From: Sphingopyxis sp.
GTDB taxonomy: Bacteria; Pseudomonadota; Alphaproteobacteria; Sphingomonadales; Sphingomonadaceae
Reading direction: 5' to 3'
Assembly (NCBI GenBank): GCA_030145715.1
Contig: JAIXHQ010000005.1
Coordinates: 1-64,000, forward strand
DNA length: 64,000 nucleotides
In this document: positions 49,951 to 59,580 of the stretch, piece by piece
Layout of the letters: each line of letters opens with the position of its first letter
Position numbering within the stretch: the stretch's first letter is position 1
Made by a program: the position numbers and the translations under genes
Notes under the pieces: model-generated
Seen by the model: only the letters and a program-made list of their open reading frames with translations
Told to the model about the DNA's origin: nothing
Databases searched by the model: none

Positions 49951-52149
49951 TTACTCGGTCGGGAAACCGCGCTTTTTCAGCAGCGCCCTGACGTCGGGGT
50001 CACGGCCGCGAAAGGCGCGATAGGCTTCGGCGCGGTCGGTCTCGTTCCCGGTCATCAGCAGGATGGTGCGGAACTTGTCGGCGACGCTGCGGTCCCACGG
50101 GCCGCCAGCCTCCGTAAAGGCCGCCCATGTGTCGGCGTCCATCGTTTCGGACCAGAGGTAGGAGTAATAGCCCGCCGAATAGGCGTCGCTGCTGAACAGA
50201 TGGCCGAACTGCGGCAGGCGGTGCCGCATGACGATTTCTTTGGACATCTTCATTTCGGCCAGCGTTTCGCGTTCGAACGTGTCGACGTCGGTGACCGGCA
50301 CCTTGCGGTCGTGCAGTTTCATGTCGACGATCGCGCTGGACAGATATTCGACCGTCTGGAAACCCTGGTTGAACTTGTCCGACGCCAGAATCTTGTCGAC
50401 CAGCGCCTGTGGGATCGGTGCCCCCGTCTTGTAATGCGTCGCGAATTTCGACAGCACTTCGGGCGTCATCAGCCAGTTTTCATTCACCTGGCTTGGATAT
50501 TCGACAAAGTCGCGCGGCACCCCGGCAAGCGCCGGGTACGTGACCTGTTGCAACAGATAGTGGATGCCGTGGCCAAATTCGTGGAACAGCGTCTGCGCGT
50601 CGTCCAGGCTGACCAGCGTCGGTTCGCCTTTGGCCGCTTCGGTGAAATTATTGTTGTTCGACGCCAGCACATTGCGTTCGCCGCCCAGCGTCTGCTGGCT
50701 GCGATAGGTCGTCATCCACGCGCCCGACCGTTTGCCGTCGCGCGCGAAATTGTCGAGATAGAGTAGGCCGACATTCTCATTCGTCTTGAGGTTATAGACC
50801 TCGAACGTCCGCACCTTTGGATCGAAGACGGGAACGGTGCCGCTATTCTCGCGGAAACCAAGGTCATAGAGGCGCCCCGCCGACCAGAACATGCCCTCGA
50901 CCAGCTTGTCGAGCTGAAGATAGGGCTTCACCTCGCTTTCATCGAGGTCATATTTCGCCTTGCGGACCTTTTCCGCATAGAAACGATAATCCCATGGCTC
51001 GATGGTGATTTTTGCCGTCTTGTTGGCCTTGGCTTCGGTGTCGGCGATCGCCTGCATGTCGGCGACCTCTTCCTTCACGCGCGCGACGGCGGCGGGCCAC
51101 ACCTTCATCATCAGGCCCATCGCGGCTTCGGGCGTCTTGGCCATCGTGTCGGCCATGCGATAGTTGGCGTGGGTCGCAAAGCCGAGCAGCACCGCGCGTT
51201 CCTGTCGCAGTTTCAGGATTTCGGCGATCGTCGCATTGGTGTCGTTGGCATCGCCATTGTCGCCGCGGTTGACGAACGCCTTATAGACTTTCTCGCGCAA
51301 GGCCCGGTTGGTCGCGTTTTGCAGCACCGGCTGCGCCGACGATCGCGTATTCTTGATCGCCCACTGGCCGGGCTTGCCATTCGCTTCCGCGGCCGAAGCG
51401 AGCGATGCGACGAAACCGGGTTCCAGCCCGGCGAGTTCGGCCTTGTCGGTGACGATGGTATAAAGTTTTTCATCGCCGAGAAGTTTCGACGAAAAGCTGG
51501 AGAACAGGCCTTCCAGCTTGGCGTTCATCGCCACCAGCTTTGCCTTGTTCTCGGGCGACAGATTGGCGCCGTCGCGCACCATTTCGTCATAGCTGCGCTC
51601 GACGATGCGGATCTGCTGGGCGTTCAGGCCGCTCGAATTGCGGGCGTCATAGACCGCCTTGTACCGCGCGAAGAGTTTGGGATCGAGGAACAGCTCGGTA
51701 TAGAAAGTGGAGATTTTGGGGCTCCACTCGGCGTCGATGTCCTCGACCCGGTCGTTCGACTTGTTCGACGATTGCACGCCCCATAGCGCGAACAGCCGGT
51801 CGGCGGTGTCACCCGCGAGCATCATCGGAACATGGGTGTTGTCGAACGTCGGCGCCGCGGGATTGTCGATCACCGCCTGAACCTGCGCCTTGGTTTCCGC
51901 CATCGCCTTGGCAAAGGCGTCGGGGAAAAGTTCGGGGTCCATCTTGTCCCACGGCGGCACCCCTTCGAACGGACCCGTCCAGGGTGCCAGCATCGGATTT
52001 GCGCCCGCGGGGGCGGAGGTCGCGGGCTTGGCGGCGGCGGCGGTCGGTTCGGCGGCGGCGATGGTCATCTGGCTATAACCCACGATCATCGCGGTGGATG
52101 CAAGCATCATCGACAGGCGGCGGGCAAAAGGGTGCGTTGGGCGCGGCAT
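49951..52149 (-). CDS. dcp: M3-family peptidyl-dipeptidase Dcp
   Basis: A 732-residue zinc peptidase that removes C-terminal dipeptides. A signal peptide (about 10-33, ending AAA) indicates periplasmic location, with an Ala/Pro-rich linker following. The catalytic motif is TLFHEFGHGIHYLL (about 520), with the third ligand in the WLMTPEVLSKF region. The family segments PEAAMGLMMKVWP and WDYRFYAEKVRKAKYDLDESEVKPY are clear. I chose the ATG at 52149, behind GGGGAG, over the track start at 52170. Confidence 0.94.
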   Translation of the reverse strand: MPRPTHPFARRLSMMLASTAMIVGYSQMTIAAAEPTAAAAKPATSAPAGANPMLAPWTGPFEGVPPWDKMDPELFPDAFAKAMAETKAQVQAVIDNPAAPTFDNTHVPMMLAGDTADRLFALWGVQSSNKSNDRVEDIDAEWSPKISTFYTELFLDPKLFARYKAVYDARNSSGLNAQQIRIVERSYDEMVRDGANLSPENKAKLVAMNAKLEGLFSSFSSKLLGDEKLYTIVTDKAELAGLEPGFVASLASAAEANGKPGQWAIKNTRSSAQPVLQNATNRALREKVYKAFVNRGDNGDANDTNATIAEILKLRQERAVLLGFATHANYRMADTMAKTPEAAMGLMMKVWPAAVARVKEEVADMQAIADTEAKANKTAKITIEPWDYRFYAEKVRKAKYDLDESEVKPYLQLDKLVEGMFWSAGRLYDLGFRENSGTVPVFDPKVRTFEVYNLKTNENVGLLYLDNFARDGKRSGAWMTTYRSQQTLGGERNVLASNNNNFTEAAKGEPTLVSLDDAQTLFHEFGHGIHYLLQQVTYPALAGVPRDFVEYPSQVNENWLMTPEVLSKFATHYKTGAPIPQALVDKILASDKFNQGFQTVEYLSSAIVDMKLHDRKVPVTDVDTFERETLAEMKMSKEIVMRHRLPQFGHLFSSDAYSAGYYSYLWSETMDADTWAAFTEAGGPWDRSVADKFRTILLMTGNETDRAEAYRAFRGRDPDVRALLKKRGFPTE

Positions 52150-52234
52150 CGGTGAATCTCCCCGGGGCAAAGGTTTCGGATGAAACCATGTAAGCGACTG
52201 TCCTAACCTGATATGACAGGGCGGCGCAAGCGGC

Positions 52235-53104
52235 CTAGCCGCCGAATTCCGGCTGAATCAGGCCCGGCACGTCGACGCGAAAAGTGAACAGCCCGCCCGC
52301 GTGGGGCTGCGCCGCGCGTTCCTGATCGGTCAGATTCTTGCCCGCGCTGGTGACAAAGGCGGTGCGCAGGTCGGCGCCGCCCAATGCGATCATCGACGGG
52401 CGCTGCACCGGCAGCTCGACGGTCTGAAGCAACTCGCCCGCGGGCGACAGGCGGACGACGCGCCAGCCGTCCCACAGGGCCGACCAGTAACAGCCCTCGG
52501 CATCGACGGTGCCGCCGTCGGGGCGGCCCTTGCCCGCCTCGAACTGGTGAAACAGCCGTCCTTCGCCCAGATCGCCGGTCGCGGGGTCGACGTCATAGGC
52601 GCGCAGCGCATGGGTCGGCGTATCGGCGTGGTAAAAGATGCGCCCGTCGGGGCTGAATGCCGCGCCGTTGCTGGTCAGCAGCCCGCCGATCATCGGCGTC
52701 AATTTGCCGTCCGGGTCCAGGCGAAAGAGCATCGCGCCCGGATTCGCCTTGTCGGTCGTGACGCTGCCGACCCAGAAGCGCCCGGCGGAATCGACGCAGC
52801 CGTCGTTGAACCGTTGTTCGGGGATGCCCGCGAGTACCGCGGGGCCAAAGGGGCGCGGGGCTGCGCCCCATGCGTCGATCAGCGCACAACCGTCCTTCAT
52901 CCCGGCGACCATCCCGCCGCCCGCGCGCGGCGCGACACAGCCGACGGGGCCGTCCAGTCGCATCGTTTCGGTCGCGCCGGTTTCGGGATCGGTGCGGTGG
53001 ATTAGATGCGCGTCGATGTCGACCCAATAGAGGCGGGCTTCGGCGGCGTGCCAGCGCGGCGATTCGCCGAGCAGGGCGCCGGCGTCAAAAAGCAATTCAA
53101 CCAT
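52235..53104 (-). CDS. SMP-30/gluconolactonase-family protein
   Basis: A 289-residue six-bladed beta-propeller of the SMP-30 family, likely a sugar lactonase. Ligand motifs are LGESPRWHAAEARLYWVDID (Glu about 13), RFNDGCVDSAGRFWVGS (Asn-Asp about 98) and AFSPDGRIFYHADT (Asp about 152), with GRPDGGTVDAEGCYW (Asp about 196) being the usual metal residue. It has no signal peptide and is probably cytoplasmic. It starts 223 bp from the divergent acyl-CoA dehydrogenase gene. Confidence 0.9.
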   Translation of the reverse strand: MVELLFDAGALLGESPRWHAAEARLYWVDIDAHLIHRTDPETGATETMRLDGPVGCVAPRAGGGMVAGMKDGCALIDAWGAAPRPFGPAVLAGIPEQRFNDGCVDSAGRFWVGSVTTDKANPGAMLFRLDPDGKLTPMIGGLLTSNGAAFSPDGRIFYHADTPTHALRAYDVDPATGDLGEGRLFHQFEAGKGRPDGGTVDAEGCYWSALWDGWRVVRLSPAGELLQTVELPVQRPSMIALGGADLRTAFVTSAGKNLTDQERAAQPHAGGLFTFRVDVPGLIQPEFGG

Positions 53105-53216
53105 CGGGGGATGCTAGCGCGACCGCCGGACGCTGCCCAGCGGCTGCAAACCTATTCGTTGCGGCGCGGCTCTGCGGGCCTTTGCCGCATCTCTGCCGCC
53201 GTGGCGGCATTTCCAC

Positions 53217-53232
53217 TTGACGTGGACGTAAA
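53217..53232. promoter_or_regulatory. LiuR-like operator candidate
   Basis: TTGACGTGGACGTAAA is a 16-bp palindrome with one mismatch, and ACGTAAG continues the pattern. It lies 95 bp upstream of the acyl-CoA dehydrogenase start. From memory, it resembles sites for LiuR, a MerR-type regulator of branched-chain amino acid degradation. Confidence 0.5.
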
Positions 53233-53327
53233 CGTAAGGCCTGTTGGCGCCGAAGCCCGTGCCGACGGCGTGGGGCGTGCTGCGTATCGGGTCGAAATCC
53301 GGGCGCTCCCTGGGAAAAGGAAATATC

Positions 53328-54482
53328 ATGTCGCTCGATCGTCTCTCCCGCTCCGCCTATACCGAGGATCATGAGGCGTTTCGTGCCACCGTGCGCCAGT
53401 TCCTTGAACGCGAAGTCGCCCCCAACCAGGCGCAATGGGCAGAGGATGGCATCGTCCCGAAAAGCATCTGGCCGAAGGCGGGCGAACTGGGCCTGTTATG
53501 CCCCACGGTGCCAGAGGAATATGGCGGGCTTGGCCTCGATTTCGGCTATAATGCGATCGTCGATGAAGAAAGCGCCTATTACGGCCGCGTGACCACCGGC
53601 TTTTCGCTGCAATCGGACATCGTCACCAATTACATCACCCGCTATGGCAGCGAAGAGCAGAAGAAGCACTGGCTGCCCAAGATGGTGGCGGGCGAAGTGA
53701 TCACCGCGATCGCGATGACCGAACCGGGGACCGGCAGCGACCTTCAGGGGATGCGGACGACGGCGAAAAAGGATGGCAATCATTATGTCATCAACGGGTC
53801 GAAAACCTATATCACCAATGGCCAGAACGCCGACCTGATCCTTGTCTGTGTCAAGACCGATACCGATGTGGAGCCGGCATGGAAGGGCGTGTCGATCGTG
53901 CTGGTCGAGGCGGATCGCGAGGGATTTCAGCGCGGCCGCAACCTCGACAAGATCGGCCAGGACGAAGCCGATACGTCGGAACTCTTCTTTAACGACGTCC
54001 GCGTGCCGATCACCAACTGCCTGGGCGAAGAGGGGCAGGGGTTCATCTATCTGATGAGCGAACTGCCGCAGGAACGCCTGTCGATCGCCGTGTCGGCCCA
54101 GGCGTCGGCGCAGCGCGCGTTCGACGACACGGTCGAATATACCCGCGACCGCAAGGCGTTCGGCAAACCGATCCTCGATTTCCAGAACAGCCGCTTCGTC
54201 CTCGCTGACCTGAAGGCCAAGTTGCAGGTCGGCTGGGCGCACCTCGACTGGGCGCTGTCGCGGCACCTGAAAAAGGAACTGACCCCCGAAGAGGGCGCGG
54301 CGGCCAAGCTGTGGCACACCGAACTGCAATGGGAGGTGATGGACAAATGCCTCCAGCTCTTTGGCGGCGCGGGCTATATGAACGAATATCCGATCGCCCG
54401 CGCGTGGCGCGCCGCCCGCGTCACCCGCATTTTCGGCGGCACGAACGAAATCATGAAGGAACTGATCGGGCGTAAGCTTTAA
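53328..54482 (+). CDS. acyl-CoA dehydrogenase
   Basis: A 384-residue flavoenzyme for the first step of fatty-acyl or branched-chain acyl-CoA beta-oxidation. Signatures are AIAMTEPGTGSDLQGM (about 130-145), YITNGQNADLILVCVKTD and the C-terminal QLFGGAGYMNEYPIARAWRAARVTRIFGGTNEIM (about 343-376). The catalytic Glu equivalent is likely in the RLS/GGTNEIMKE region. The start MSLDRLSRSAYTEDH at 53328 follows AAAAGGAA. It is the first of four beta-oxidation genes in a row. Confidence 0.95.
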   Translation: MSLDRLSRSAYTEDHEAFRATVRQFLEREVAPNQAQWAEDGIVPKSIWPKAGELGLLCPTVPEEYGGLGLDFGYNAIVDEESAYYGRVTTGFSLQSDIVTNYITRYGSEEQKKHWLPKMVAGEVITAIAMTEPGTGSDLQGMRTTAKKDGNHYVINGSKTYITNGQNADLILVCVKTDTDVEPAWKGVSIVLVEADREGFQRGRNLDKIGQDEADTSELFFNDVRVPITNCLGEEGQGFIYLMSELPQERLSIAVSAQASAQRAFDDTVEYTRDRKAFGKPILDFQNSRFVLADLKAKLQVGWAHLDWALSRHLKKELTPEEGAAAKLWHTELQWEVMDKCLQLFGGAGYMNEYPIARAWRAARVTRIFGGTNEIMKELIGRKL

Positions 54483-54483
54483 T

Positions 54484-54510
54484 TTCCCCGCCCGCTTGCG
54501 GGAGGGGAGC
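54484..54510. repeat. REP-like hairpin with CCCGC-TT-GCGGG core
   Basis: TTCCCCGCCCGCTTGCGGGAGGGGAGC lies between the acyl-CoA dehydrogenase and thiolase genes. Its reverse complement shares the 15-nt core CCTCCCGCAAGCGGG with the element after hisB. Confidence 0.65.
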
Positions 54511-54531
54511 TGATACGAAAGGAATTCTCCC

Positions 54532-55701
54532 ATGGCTACTGCATATATCGTCGACGCCGTCCGCACCGCCGGTGGCAAGCGTGGCGGTCGGCTTGCCGGG
54601 GTTCACCCGGTCGATCTGGGCGCCGCGGTCTTTGACGCGATCGCTGATCGCAATGACTTCGATACCAGGGCGATCGACGACGTCATCACCGGCTGTGTGT
54701 CGCAGGGCGGCCAGCAGACGATGGACGTCGGTCGCAACGCGGTTCTCGCCTCGAAACTTCCCGATTCGATCCCTGCCGTCACCATCGATCGCCAGTGCGG
54801 ATCGTCGCAACAGGCGATCCAGTTCGCGGCGCAGGCGGTGATGTCGGGGACACAGGACATGGTGCTCGCCAGCGGCATCGAAAGCATGACACGCGTTCCG
54901 ATGGGCAGCGTCGCGACGCTGTTCATGAAGGAAGGGCTGGGCCACTATAAGTCCGAACGGCTGGAGGAAAAATTCCCCGGCATCATGTTCAGCCAGTTCG
55001 CGGGCGCCGAAATGATCGTCAAGAAACATGGCCTGACCAAGGATGATCTGGACGCCTATGCGCTTGAAAGCCATCGGCGCGGCAAGGCGGCGACCGAGGC
55101 CGGTCATTTCAAGCGCGAAATCGTCGGAGTGGAAATCGATACGCCCGAAGGGCGTCAACTCCATCTGGTGGATGAGGGCATTCGCTTCGACGCGACACTT
55201 GAGGGCATCGCGGGCGTCAAGCTGCTTCAGGAAGGCGGATCGATCACCGCGGCGACCAGTTCGCAGATCTGCGACGGCGCTTCGGCGGCGCTGATCGTTT
55301 CGGAACAGGCGCTAAAGGATCATGGGCTGATGCCGCGCGCGCGCATCCACCATGTCTCGGTGACGGCTGGCGATCCGGTCATCATGCTGGAAGAGCCGCT
55401 GTTCGCGACCGAACGCGCGCTCAAAAAGGCGGGCATGAAGATCGCGGACATCGACGCCTATGAAGTGAATGAGGCCTTTGCGCCGGTGCCGCTGGCGTGG
55501 ATCAAATATCTCGGCGCCGACCATGCGCGGTTGAACCAGCATGGCGGCGCGATCGCGCTCGGCCACCCGCTCGGCGCCAGCGGCACAAAGCTGATGGCGA
55601 CGCTGCTCGGCGTGCTCGACGCGACCGGCGGCAAATATGGTCTGCAGACGATGTGCGAAGGCGGCGGCCAGGCCAACGTCACGATTATCGAACGGCTGTA
55701 A
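54532..55701 (+). CDS. acetyl-CoA C-acyltransferase (thiolase)
   Basis: A 389-residue type II thiolase that splits 3-ketoacyl-CoA into acetyl-CoA and a shortened acyl-CoA. The nucleophilic Cys is in IDRQCGSSQQAIQFAAQAV (about residue 88). The second His/Cys pair sits in HGGAIALGHPLGASGTKLM (about 343) and MCEGGGQANVTIIE (about 376). The strand-helix pattern is full length. It follows the acyl-CoA dehydrogenase gene across a REP-like hairpin and precedes the SDR gene. Confidence 0.95.
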   Translation: MATAYIVDAVRTAGGKRGGRLAGVHPVDLGAAVFDAIADRNDFDTRAIDDVITGCVSQGGQQTMDVGRNAVLASKLPDSIPAVTIDRQCGSSQQAIQFAAQAVMSGTQDMVLASGIESMTRVPMGSVATLFMKEGLGHYKSERLEEKFPGIMFSQFAGAEMIVKKHGLTKDDLDAYALESHRRGKAATEAGHFKREIVGVEIDTPEGRQLHLVDEGIRFDATLEGIAGVKLLQEGGSITAATSSQICDGASAALIVSEQALKDHGLMPRARIHHVSVTAGDPVIMLEEPLFATERALKKAGMKIADIDAYEVNEAFAPVPLAWIKYLGADHARLNQHGGAIALGHPLGASGTKLMATLLGVLDATGGKYGLQTMCEGGGQANVTIIERL

Positions 55702-55753
55702 TATTCTTCAAACCCCGCCCGGTCAGAGGGGGGGCTTTCATCAGGAGAGAGGC

Positions 55754-56536
55754 ATGAAACTTGATTCCACCGTATCGGCCGTCGTCACCGGCGGCGCTTC
55801 GGGCCTTGGCGCCGCGACCGCGCGCGCGCTTGCCGCAAAGGGCGTGAAGGTCGCGATCTTTGACCTGCAGGAGGAAAAGGGTCTGGCGATCGCGGCCGAA
55901 CTGGGCGGCGTCTTTTGCGAATGCAATGTCACCGACGACGCATCGGTCGATGCCGCCTTTGCCAAGGCGCGCGAAGCGCATGGGCAGGAACGCATCCTCG
56001 TGAACTGCGCGGGCACCGGCAATGCGATCAAGACCGCGAGCCGGTCGAAGGAAGACGGCAGCGTCAAGCATTTCCCGCTCGATGCCTTTAACTGGATCAT
56101 CCAGATCAATCTGGTCGGCACCTTTCGCTGCATCGCCAAATCGGCGGCGGGAATGCTGACGCTTGACCCGATGGCGGATGGCGAGCGCGGTGCGATCGTC
56201 AACACCGCCAGCGTGGCGGCGGAGGACGGTCAGATCGGTCAGGCCGCCTATTCGGCGTCAAAGGGCGGCGTCGTCGGCATGACGCTTCCTATCGCGCGCG
56301 ATCTGGGCAACGAGAATATCCGTGTGAACACGATCCTGCCGGGCATTTTCGACACCCCGCTGCTGGCGGGCGCGCCGCAGAATGTCCGCGATGCCCTGGG
56401 CGCATCGGTGCTCAATCCAAAGCGCCTCGGCAATCCGGTCGAATATGCCAATCTGGCCATGTGCATGATCGAAAATGGATATTTCAACGGCGAGGACGTC
56501 CGTCTCGACGGCGGCATCCGCATGGCGCCGCGCTGA
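55754..56536 (+). CDS. SDR-family 3-hydroxyacyl-CoA dehydrogenase (type 2, HSD10-like)
   Basis: A 260-residue short-chain dehydrogenase. The cofactor loop is VVTGGASGLGAATARALAAKG (about 11-31), Asp after FDL selects NAD, NCAG is present (about 88) and the catalytic Ser and Tyr/Lys are in VNTASVAAEDGQIGQAAYSASKGG. IRVNTILPGIFDTPLL and RLGNPVEYANLA are typical of the type 2 3-hydroxyacyl-CoA dehydrogenases. The N-terminus MKLDSTVSAVVTGG follows AGGAGAGAGG, excluding the track's extension. Confidence 0.92.
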   Translation: MKLDSTVSAVVTGGASGLGAATARALAAKGVKVAIFDLQEEKGLAIAAELGGVFCECNVTDDASVDAAFAKAREAHGQERILVNCAGTGNAIKTASRSKEDGSVKHFPLDAFNWIIQINLVGTFRCIAKSAAGMLTLDPMADGERGAIVNTASVAAEDGQIGQAAYSASKGGVVGMTLPIARDLGNENIRVNTILPGIFDTPLLAGAPQNVRDALGASVLNPKRLGNPVEYANLAMCMIENGYFNGEDVRLDGGIRMAPR

Positions 56537-56537
56537 T

Positions 56538-56975
56538 ATGCCGAAACCGGAAAGCTGGCGGCGCGATGCCGCCAGCTACCCCGTCTGTATCGAATTGCAG
56601 ACGCGATTTCAGGACATGGACATCAACGGCCACCTCAACAATGTGGCCTTTGCCGCCCTGTTCGAAAGCGGCCGCGTGCTGCTCAATCGCGACGTAAGGC
56701 CGCTGGACGAACGCCCCGTGGACGAGCGCACGATGGTCGCGGCGGTCGAGATCAACTATCTGGCAGAGGGCAATTTCCCCGATCCGGTCATGATCGCGAC
56801 AGGCATCGGCCGCCTCGGCACCTCAAGCTGGACGATCGTGCAGGCGATGTTTCAGAATGGCCGCTGCATTGCGACCTGCGACACGGTGGTCGTGTGCCGC
56901 ACCGACGGACAGGCAAAGCCGCTCCGGACAGAGATGGTGGCCGAACTGAAAGCAAAGCTCGCGCGGGCGGCCTGA
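56538..56975 (+). CDS. 4HBT-family acyl-CoA thioesterase
   Basis: A 145-residue hot-dog-fold thioesterase. The catalytic-loop region is TRFQDMDINGHLNNVAFAALFESGR (Asp about 27, His about 31), the pattern of 4-hydroxybenzoyl-CoA thioesterases, followed by VAAVEINYLAEGNFPDPV. It probably releases free acids from acyl-CoA intermediates of the preceding beta-oxidation genes. The ATG lies 1 nt after the SDR stop, so translation is closely linked. It is convergent with gmk. Confidence 0.9.
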   Translation: MPKPESWRRDAASYPVCIELQTRFQDMDINGHLNNVAFAALFESGRVLLNRDVRPLDERPVDERTMVAAVEINYLAEGNFPDPVMIATGIGRLGTSSWTIVQAMFQNGRCIATCDTVVVCRTDGQAKPLRTEMVAELKAKLARAA

Positions 56976-57014
56976 AAAAGCCGGTCACTTGCGATGGCGG
57001 GTGCCGATGAACTT

Positions 57015-57677
57015 TTACAGCTTTTTGTCCGCATCGGGGACCGAGCGGATCAGGTCGCGGGCAAAGCCGATCAGCCCGATCTGACGCCGCCGTTTCAACC
57101 GTTCGGCGCGCAGGATGGCGCGAACCTCGTCGAAACAGCCTTCGACATTGTCGTTTATCAGCACATAGTCATAGCCGTCCCAATGGCTGATCTCGTTCGC
57201 GGCGCGCTCCATCCGCGCGGCGATCACCTCGTCGCTGTCGGTGTTGCGGCTGCGCAGGCGGCGTTCCAGTTCCTCCATCGTCGGCGGCAGGACGAACACG
57301 CGCACGACATCGGGGCCGGCCTCCTGATACAGTTGCTGCGCGCCCTGCCAGTCGATGTCGAACAACACGTCGCGGCCCGCGGCGAGCAGCGCCTCCACCG
57401 GCGCGCGCGGCGTGCCATAGCGGTGGCCAAAGACGTGCGCCCATTCCAGGAACTCGCCGTCGGCGGCCATTTTCTTGAAATTCTCGGTATCGACGAAATG
57501 ATAATCCACCCCGTCGACCTCGCCGGGGCGCGGCGGGCGGGTGGTGACGGATATGGACAAAGCGATGTCCTTGTCCGCTTGCAGCATCATTCGCGAGATG
57601 GTGGTCTTTCCGGCGCCAGACGGCGAGGAAAGAACGAACAACACGCCGCGGCGGTTCAGGTGCACATTATCGACCAT
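57015..57677 (-). CDS. gmk: guanylate kinase
   Basis: Gmk converts GMP to GDP with ATP. The 220-residue product has the P-loop LFVLSSPSGAGKTTISRMM (about 13-31), the GMP-binding ISVTTRPPRPGEVDGVDYHFV (about 43-63) and HRYGTPRAPVEALLAAGRDVLFDIDWQGAQQL (about 85-117). The ATG at 57677 (MVDNVHLNRRG) is chosen over the track start nine codons upstream. It is last in the sspB to gmk run on the minus strand, about 80 bp after the preceding small gene. Confidence 0.96.
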   Translation of the reverse strand: MVDNVHLNRRGVLFVLSSPSGAGKTTISRMMLQADKDIALSISVTTRPPRPGEVDGVDYHFVDTENFKKMAADGEFLEWAHVFGHRYGTPRAPVEALLAAGRDVLFDIDWQGAQQLYQEAGPDVVRVFVLPPTMEELERRLRSRNTDSDEVIAARMERAANEISHWDGYDYVLINDNVEGCFDEVRAILRAERLKRRRQIGLIGFARDLIRSVPDADKKL

Positions 57678-57755
57678 GGGCGCTAATCGCCAAAGCTGCG
57701 CCACGGGTCAAGCTCGAAGGGGCGGGAAAGCACCGCCGCCGCCTTCACGGGAATT

Positions 57756-58145
57756 TCAGTGCAGCGCCCCGGTCCGTCCATTGGCATCGACGGGAATCGC
57801 CGGGGGCAGGGCATCGCCCATCGCCGCCCCGTCGGCCGGTGCGGCCGTCACGGGCCGGGGCGCGGGTGCGATACCGGCATAGGGATCGACGACCCCCGCA
57901 TCGACCAGCGCCGGATCATTCGCATGGGCCTCTTCGGCCACCTTGCGCGCTTCCGATCGCTCGGCCCATTTTTTGGTGAGGTATCCCGCCGCCATGGTCG
58001 CCGCCAGCACGGCATAACGCTGGGGAAACAGGCGCCGTGCCGCGAACAAAGTGCCCGCGCCGATCACCGCGCCGGCAACCGGATGATTGCCCTTGTTACG
58101 CCCGATGGCGCTGCCCAGGACGCCGCCTACGATCCGACCGATCAT
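57756..58145 (-). CDS. glycine-rich small protein of unknown function
   Basis: A 129-residue protein starting MIGRIVGGVLGSAIGRNKGNHPVAGAVIGAG, a glycine-zipper-like repeat suggesting membrane association, then a helical RRLFPQRYAVLAATMAAGYLTKKWAERSEARKVAEEA and a Pro/Ala tail. I cannot assign a family. It starts one base after the fumC stop. The track's longer form begins in fumC sequence. Confidence 0.75.
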   Translation of the reverse strand: MIGRIVGGVLGSAIGRNKGNHPVAGAVIGAGTLFAARRLFPQRYAVLAATMAAGYLTKKWAERSEARKVAEEAHANDPALVDAGVVDPYAGIAPAPRPVTAAPADGAAMGDALPPAIPVDANGRTGALH

Positions 58146-58146
58146 C

Positions 58147-59580
58147 TTATCTCTCCTTCCCCTCATCAATCCGCGAAACGGCGCGCGGGTTCCCGCCCAG
58201 CATCGCGCGGGGATCGACGACGCGATCAAAGGTCGCGGCATCGACGTAGCCCAGCGCGAGCGCCGCTTCCTTCAGCGTGGTGCCCGTATCATGCGCGTGC
58301 TTGGCGATTTTCGCCGCCTTGTCATAACCGATTTCGGGCGCCAGCGCGGTGACGAGCATCAGCGAACGGTTCATCAGTTCGTCGATGCGCGCGCGATTGG
58401 GTTCGATCCCGATCACGCAATGTTCGGTAAAGCCCGCCATGCCGATCGCCAGCAGGTCGATCGACCGCAGGACATTGGCGCCGATCAGCGGCTTGAACAC
58501 ATTGAGTTCCAGATGGCCCTGCATCCCCCCGACCGTCACCGCCTGATGATTGCCGATCACCTGCGCGGCAACCATGGTCAGCATCTCGCACTGGGTCGGG
58601 TTGACCTTGCCCGGCATGATCGAACTGCCGGGTTCGTTCGCGGGCAGGTCGATCTCGCCCAGTCCCGCGCGCGGGCCCGACCCCAGCAGGCGGATGTCGT
58701 TGGCGATCTTGGTCAGCGCGACCGCGAGCGTGTTCAGCGCGCCGGAAAAAAAGACGAGGCCGTCGTTCGACGCCAGCGCCTCGAACTTGTTGGGGGCGGG
58801 TTCGAACGCGATGCCGGTGCCTTGGGACAGTTCGGCCGCGATTGCGGCGTCAAAGCCCGCGGGGGCGTTCAGCCCGGTGCCGACGGCGGTTCCGCCCTGC
58901 GCAAGCTGACAGATGCCGTGGGCCAGTGCATCCTCGATCCGCATCCGGCACGCGACAAGCTGTGCGACATAGCCCGAAAATTCCTGTCCCAGCGTCAGCG
59001 GCGTCGCGTCCTGCAAATGGGTGCGGCCGATCTTGACGATGTGCCCCCATGCGTCGGCCTTTGCGGCCAGCGCGGCGGTCAGGGCGATCAGCGGGGGCAG
59101 GAGCCGCCCCGTCGTCTCGACCGCGACCGCGATATGCAGCGCGGTCGGGAAACTGTCGTTCGACGACTGGCCCATGTTGACATGGTCGTTGGGATGCACC
59201 GGCGCTTTTCCGCCACGTGTGCCGGCCAGCGCCTCGTTCGCGATGCCGGCGATCACCTCGTTCGCGTTCATGTTCGACTGGGTGCCGCTGCCCGTCTGCC
59301 AGATCGCGAGCGGAAACTGATCGTCATGGCGACCGGCGACCACCGCGTCGGCGGCGGCCGCGATCGCGTCGGCGATATGGGGGGCGAGGCCGTGGCCGCG
59401 ATTGACCCGCGCCGCCGCGCCCTTGATCCGCGCCAGCGCATGGACGATCGGCAACGGCATGCGTTCATGCGCCGGGAAAGCGAAATTGTGGCGGCTCCGT
59501 TCGGTCTGTGCGCCCCAATAGGCGTCGGCGGACACGGCGATGGGGCCGACGCTGTCGCTTTCGGTCCGCGTCGCGGTCAT
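58147..59580 (-). CDS. fumC: class II fumarate hydratase
   Basis: FumC hydrates fumarate to malate in the TCA cycle, without an iron-sulfur cluster. The 477-residue product has the N-terminal [27 protein letters not shown] (about 104), [20 protein letters not shown] (about 138) and the fumarase/aspartase signature [13 protein letters not shown] (about 325). The start codon overlaps the stop of the upstream membrane-protein gene as ATGA. Aspartase or argininosuccinate lyase are excluded by the GSGTQSN loop and overall length. Confidence 0.95.
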   Translation of the reverse strand: MTATRTESDSVGPIAVSADAYWGAQTERSRHNFAFPAHERMPLPIVHALARIKGAAARVNRGHGLAPHIADAIAAAADAVVAGRHDDQFPLAIWQTGSGTQSNMNANEVIAGIANEALAGTRGGKAPVHPNDHVNMGQSSNDSFPTALHIAVAVETTGRLLPPLIALTAALAAKADAWGHIVKIGRTHLQDATPLTLGQEFSGYVAQLVACRMRIEDALAHGICQLAQGGTAVGTGLNAPAGFDAAIAAELSQGTGIAFEPAPNKFEALASNDGLVFFSGALNTLAVALTKIANDIRLLGSGPRAGLGEIDLPANEPGSSIMPGKVNPTQCEMLTMVAAQVIGNHQAVTVGGMQGHLELNVFKPLIGANVLRSIDLLAIGMAGFTEHCVIGIEPNRARIDELMNRSLMLVTALAPEIGYDKAAKIAKHAHDTGTTLKEAALALGYVDAATFDRVVDPRAMLGGNPRAVSRIDEGKER

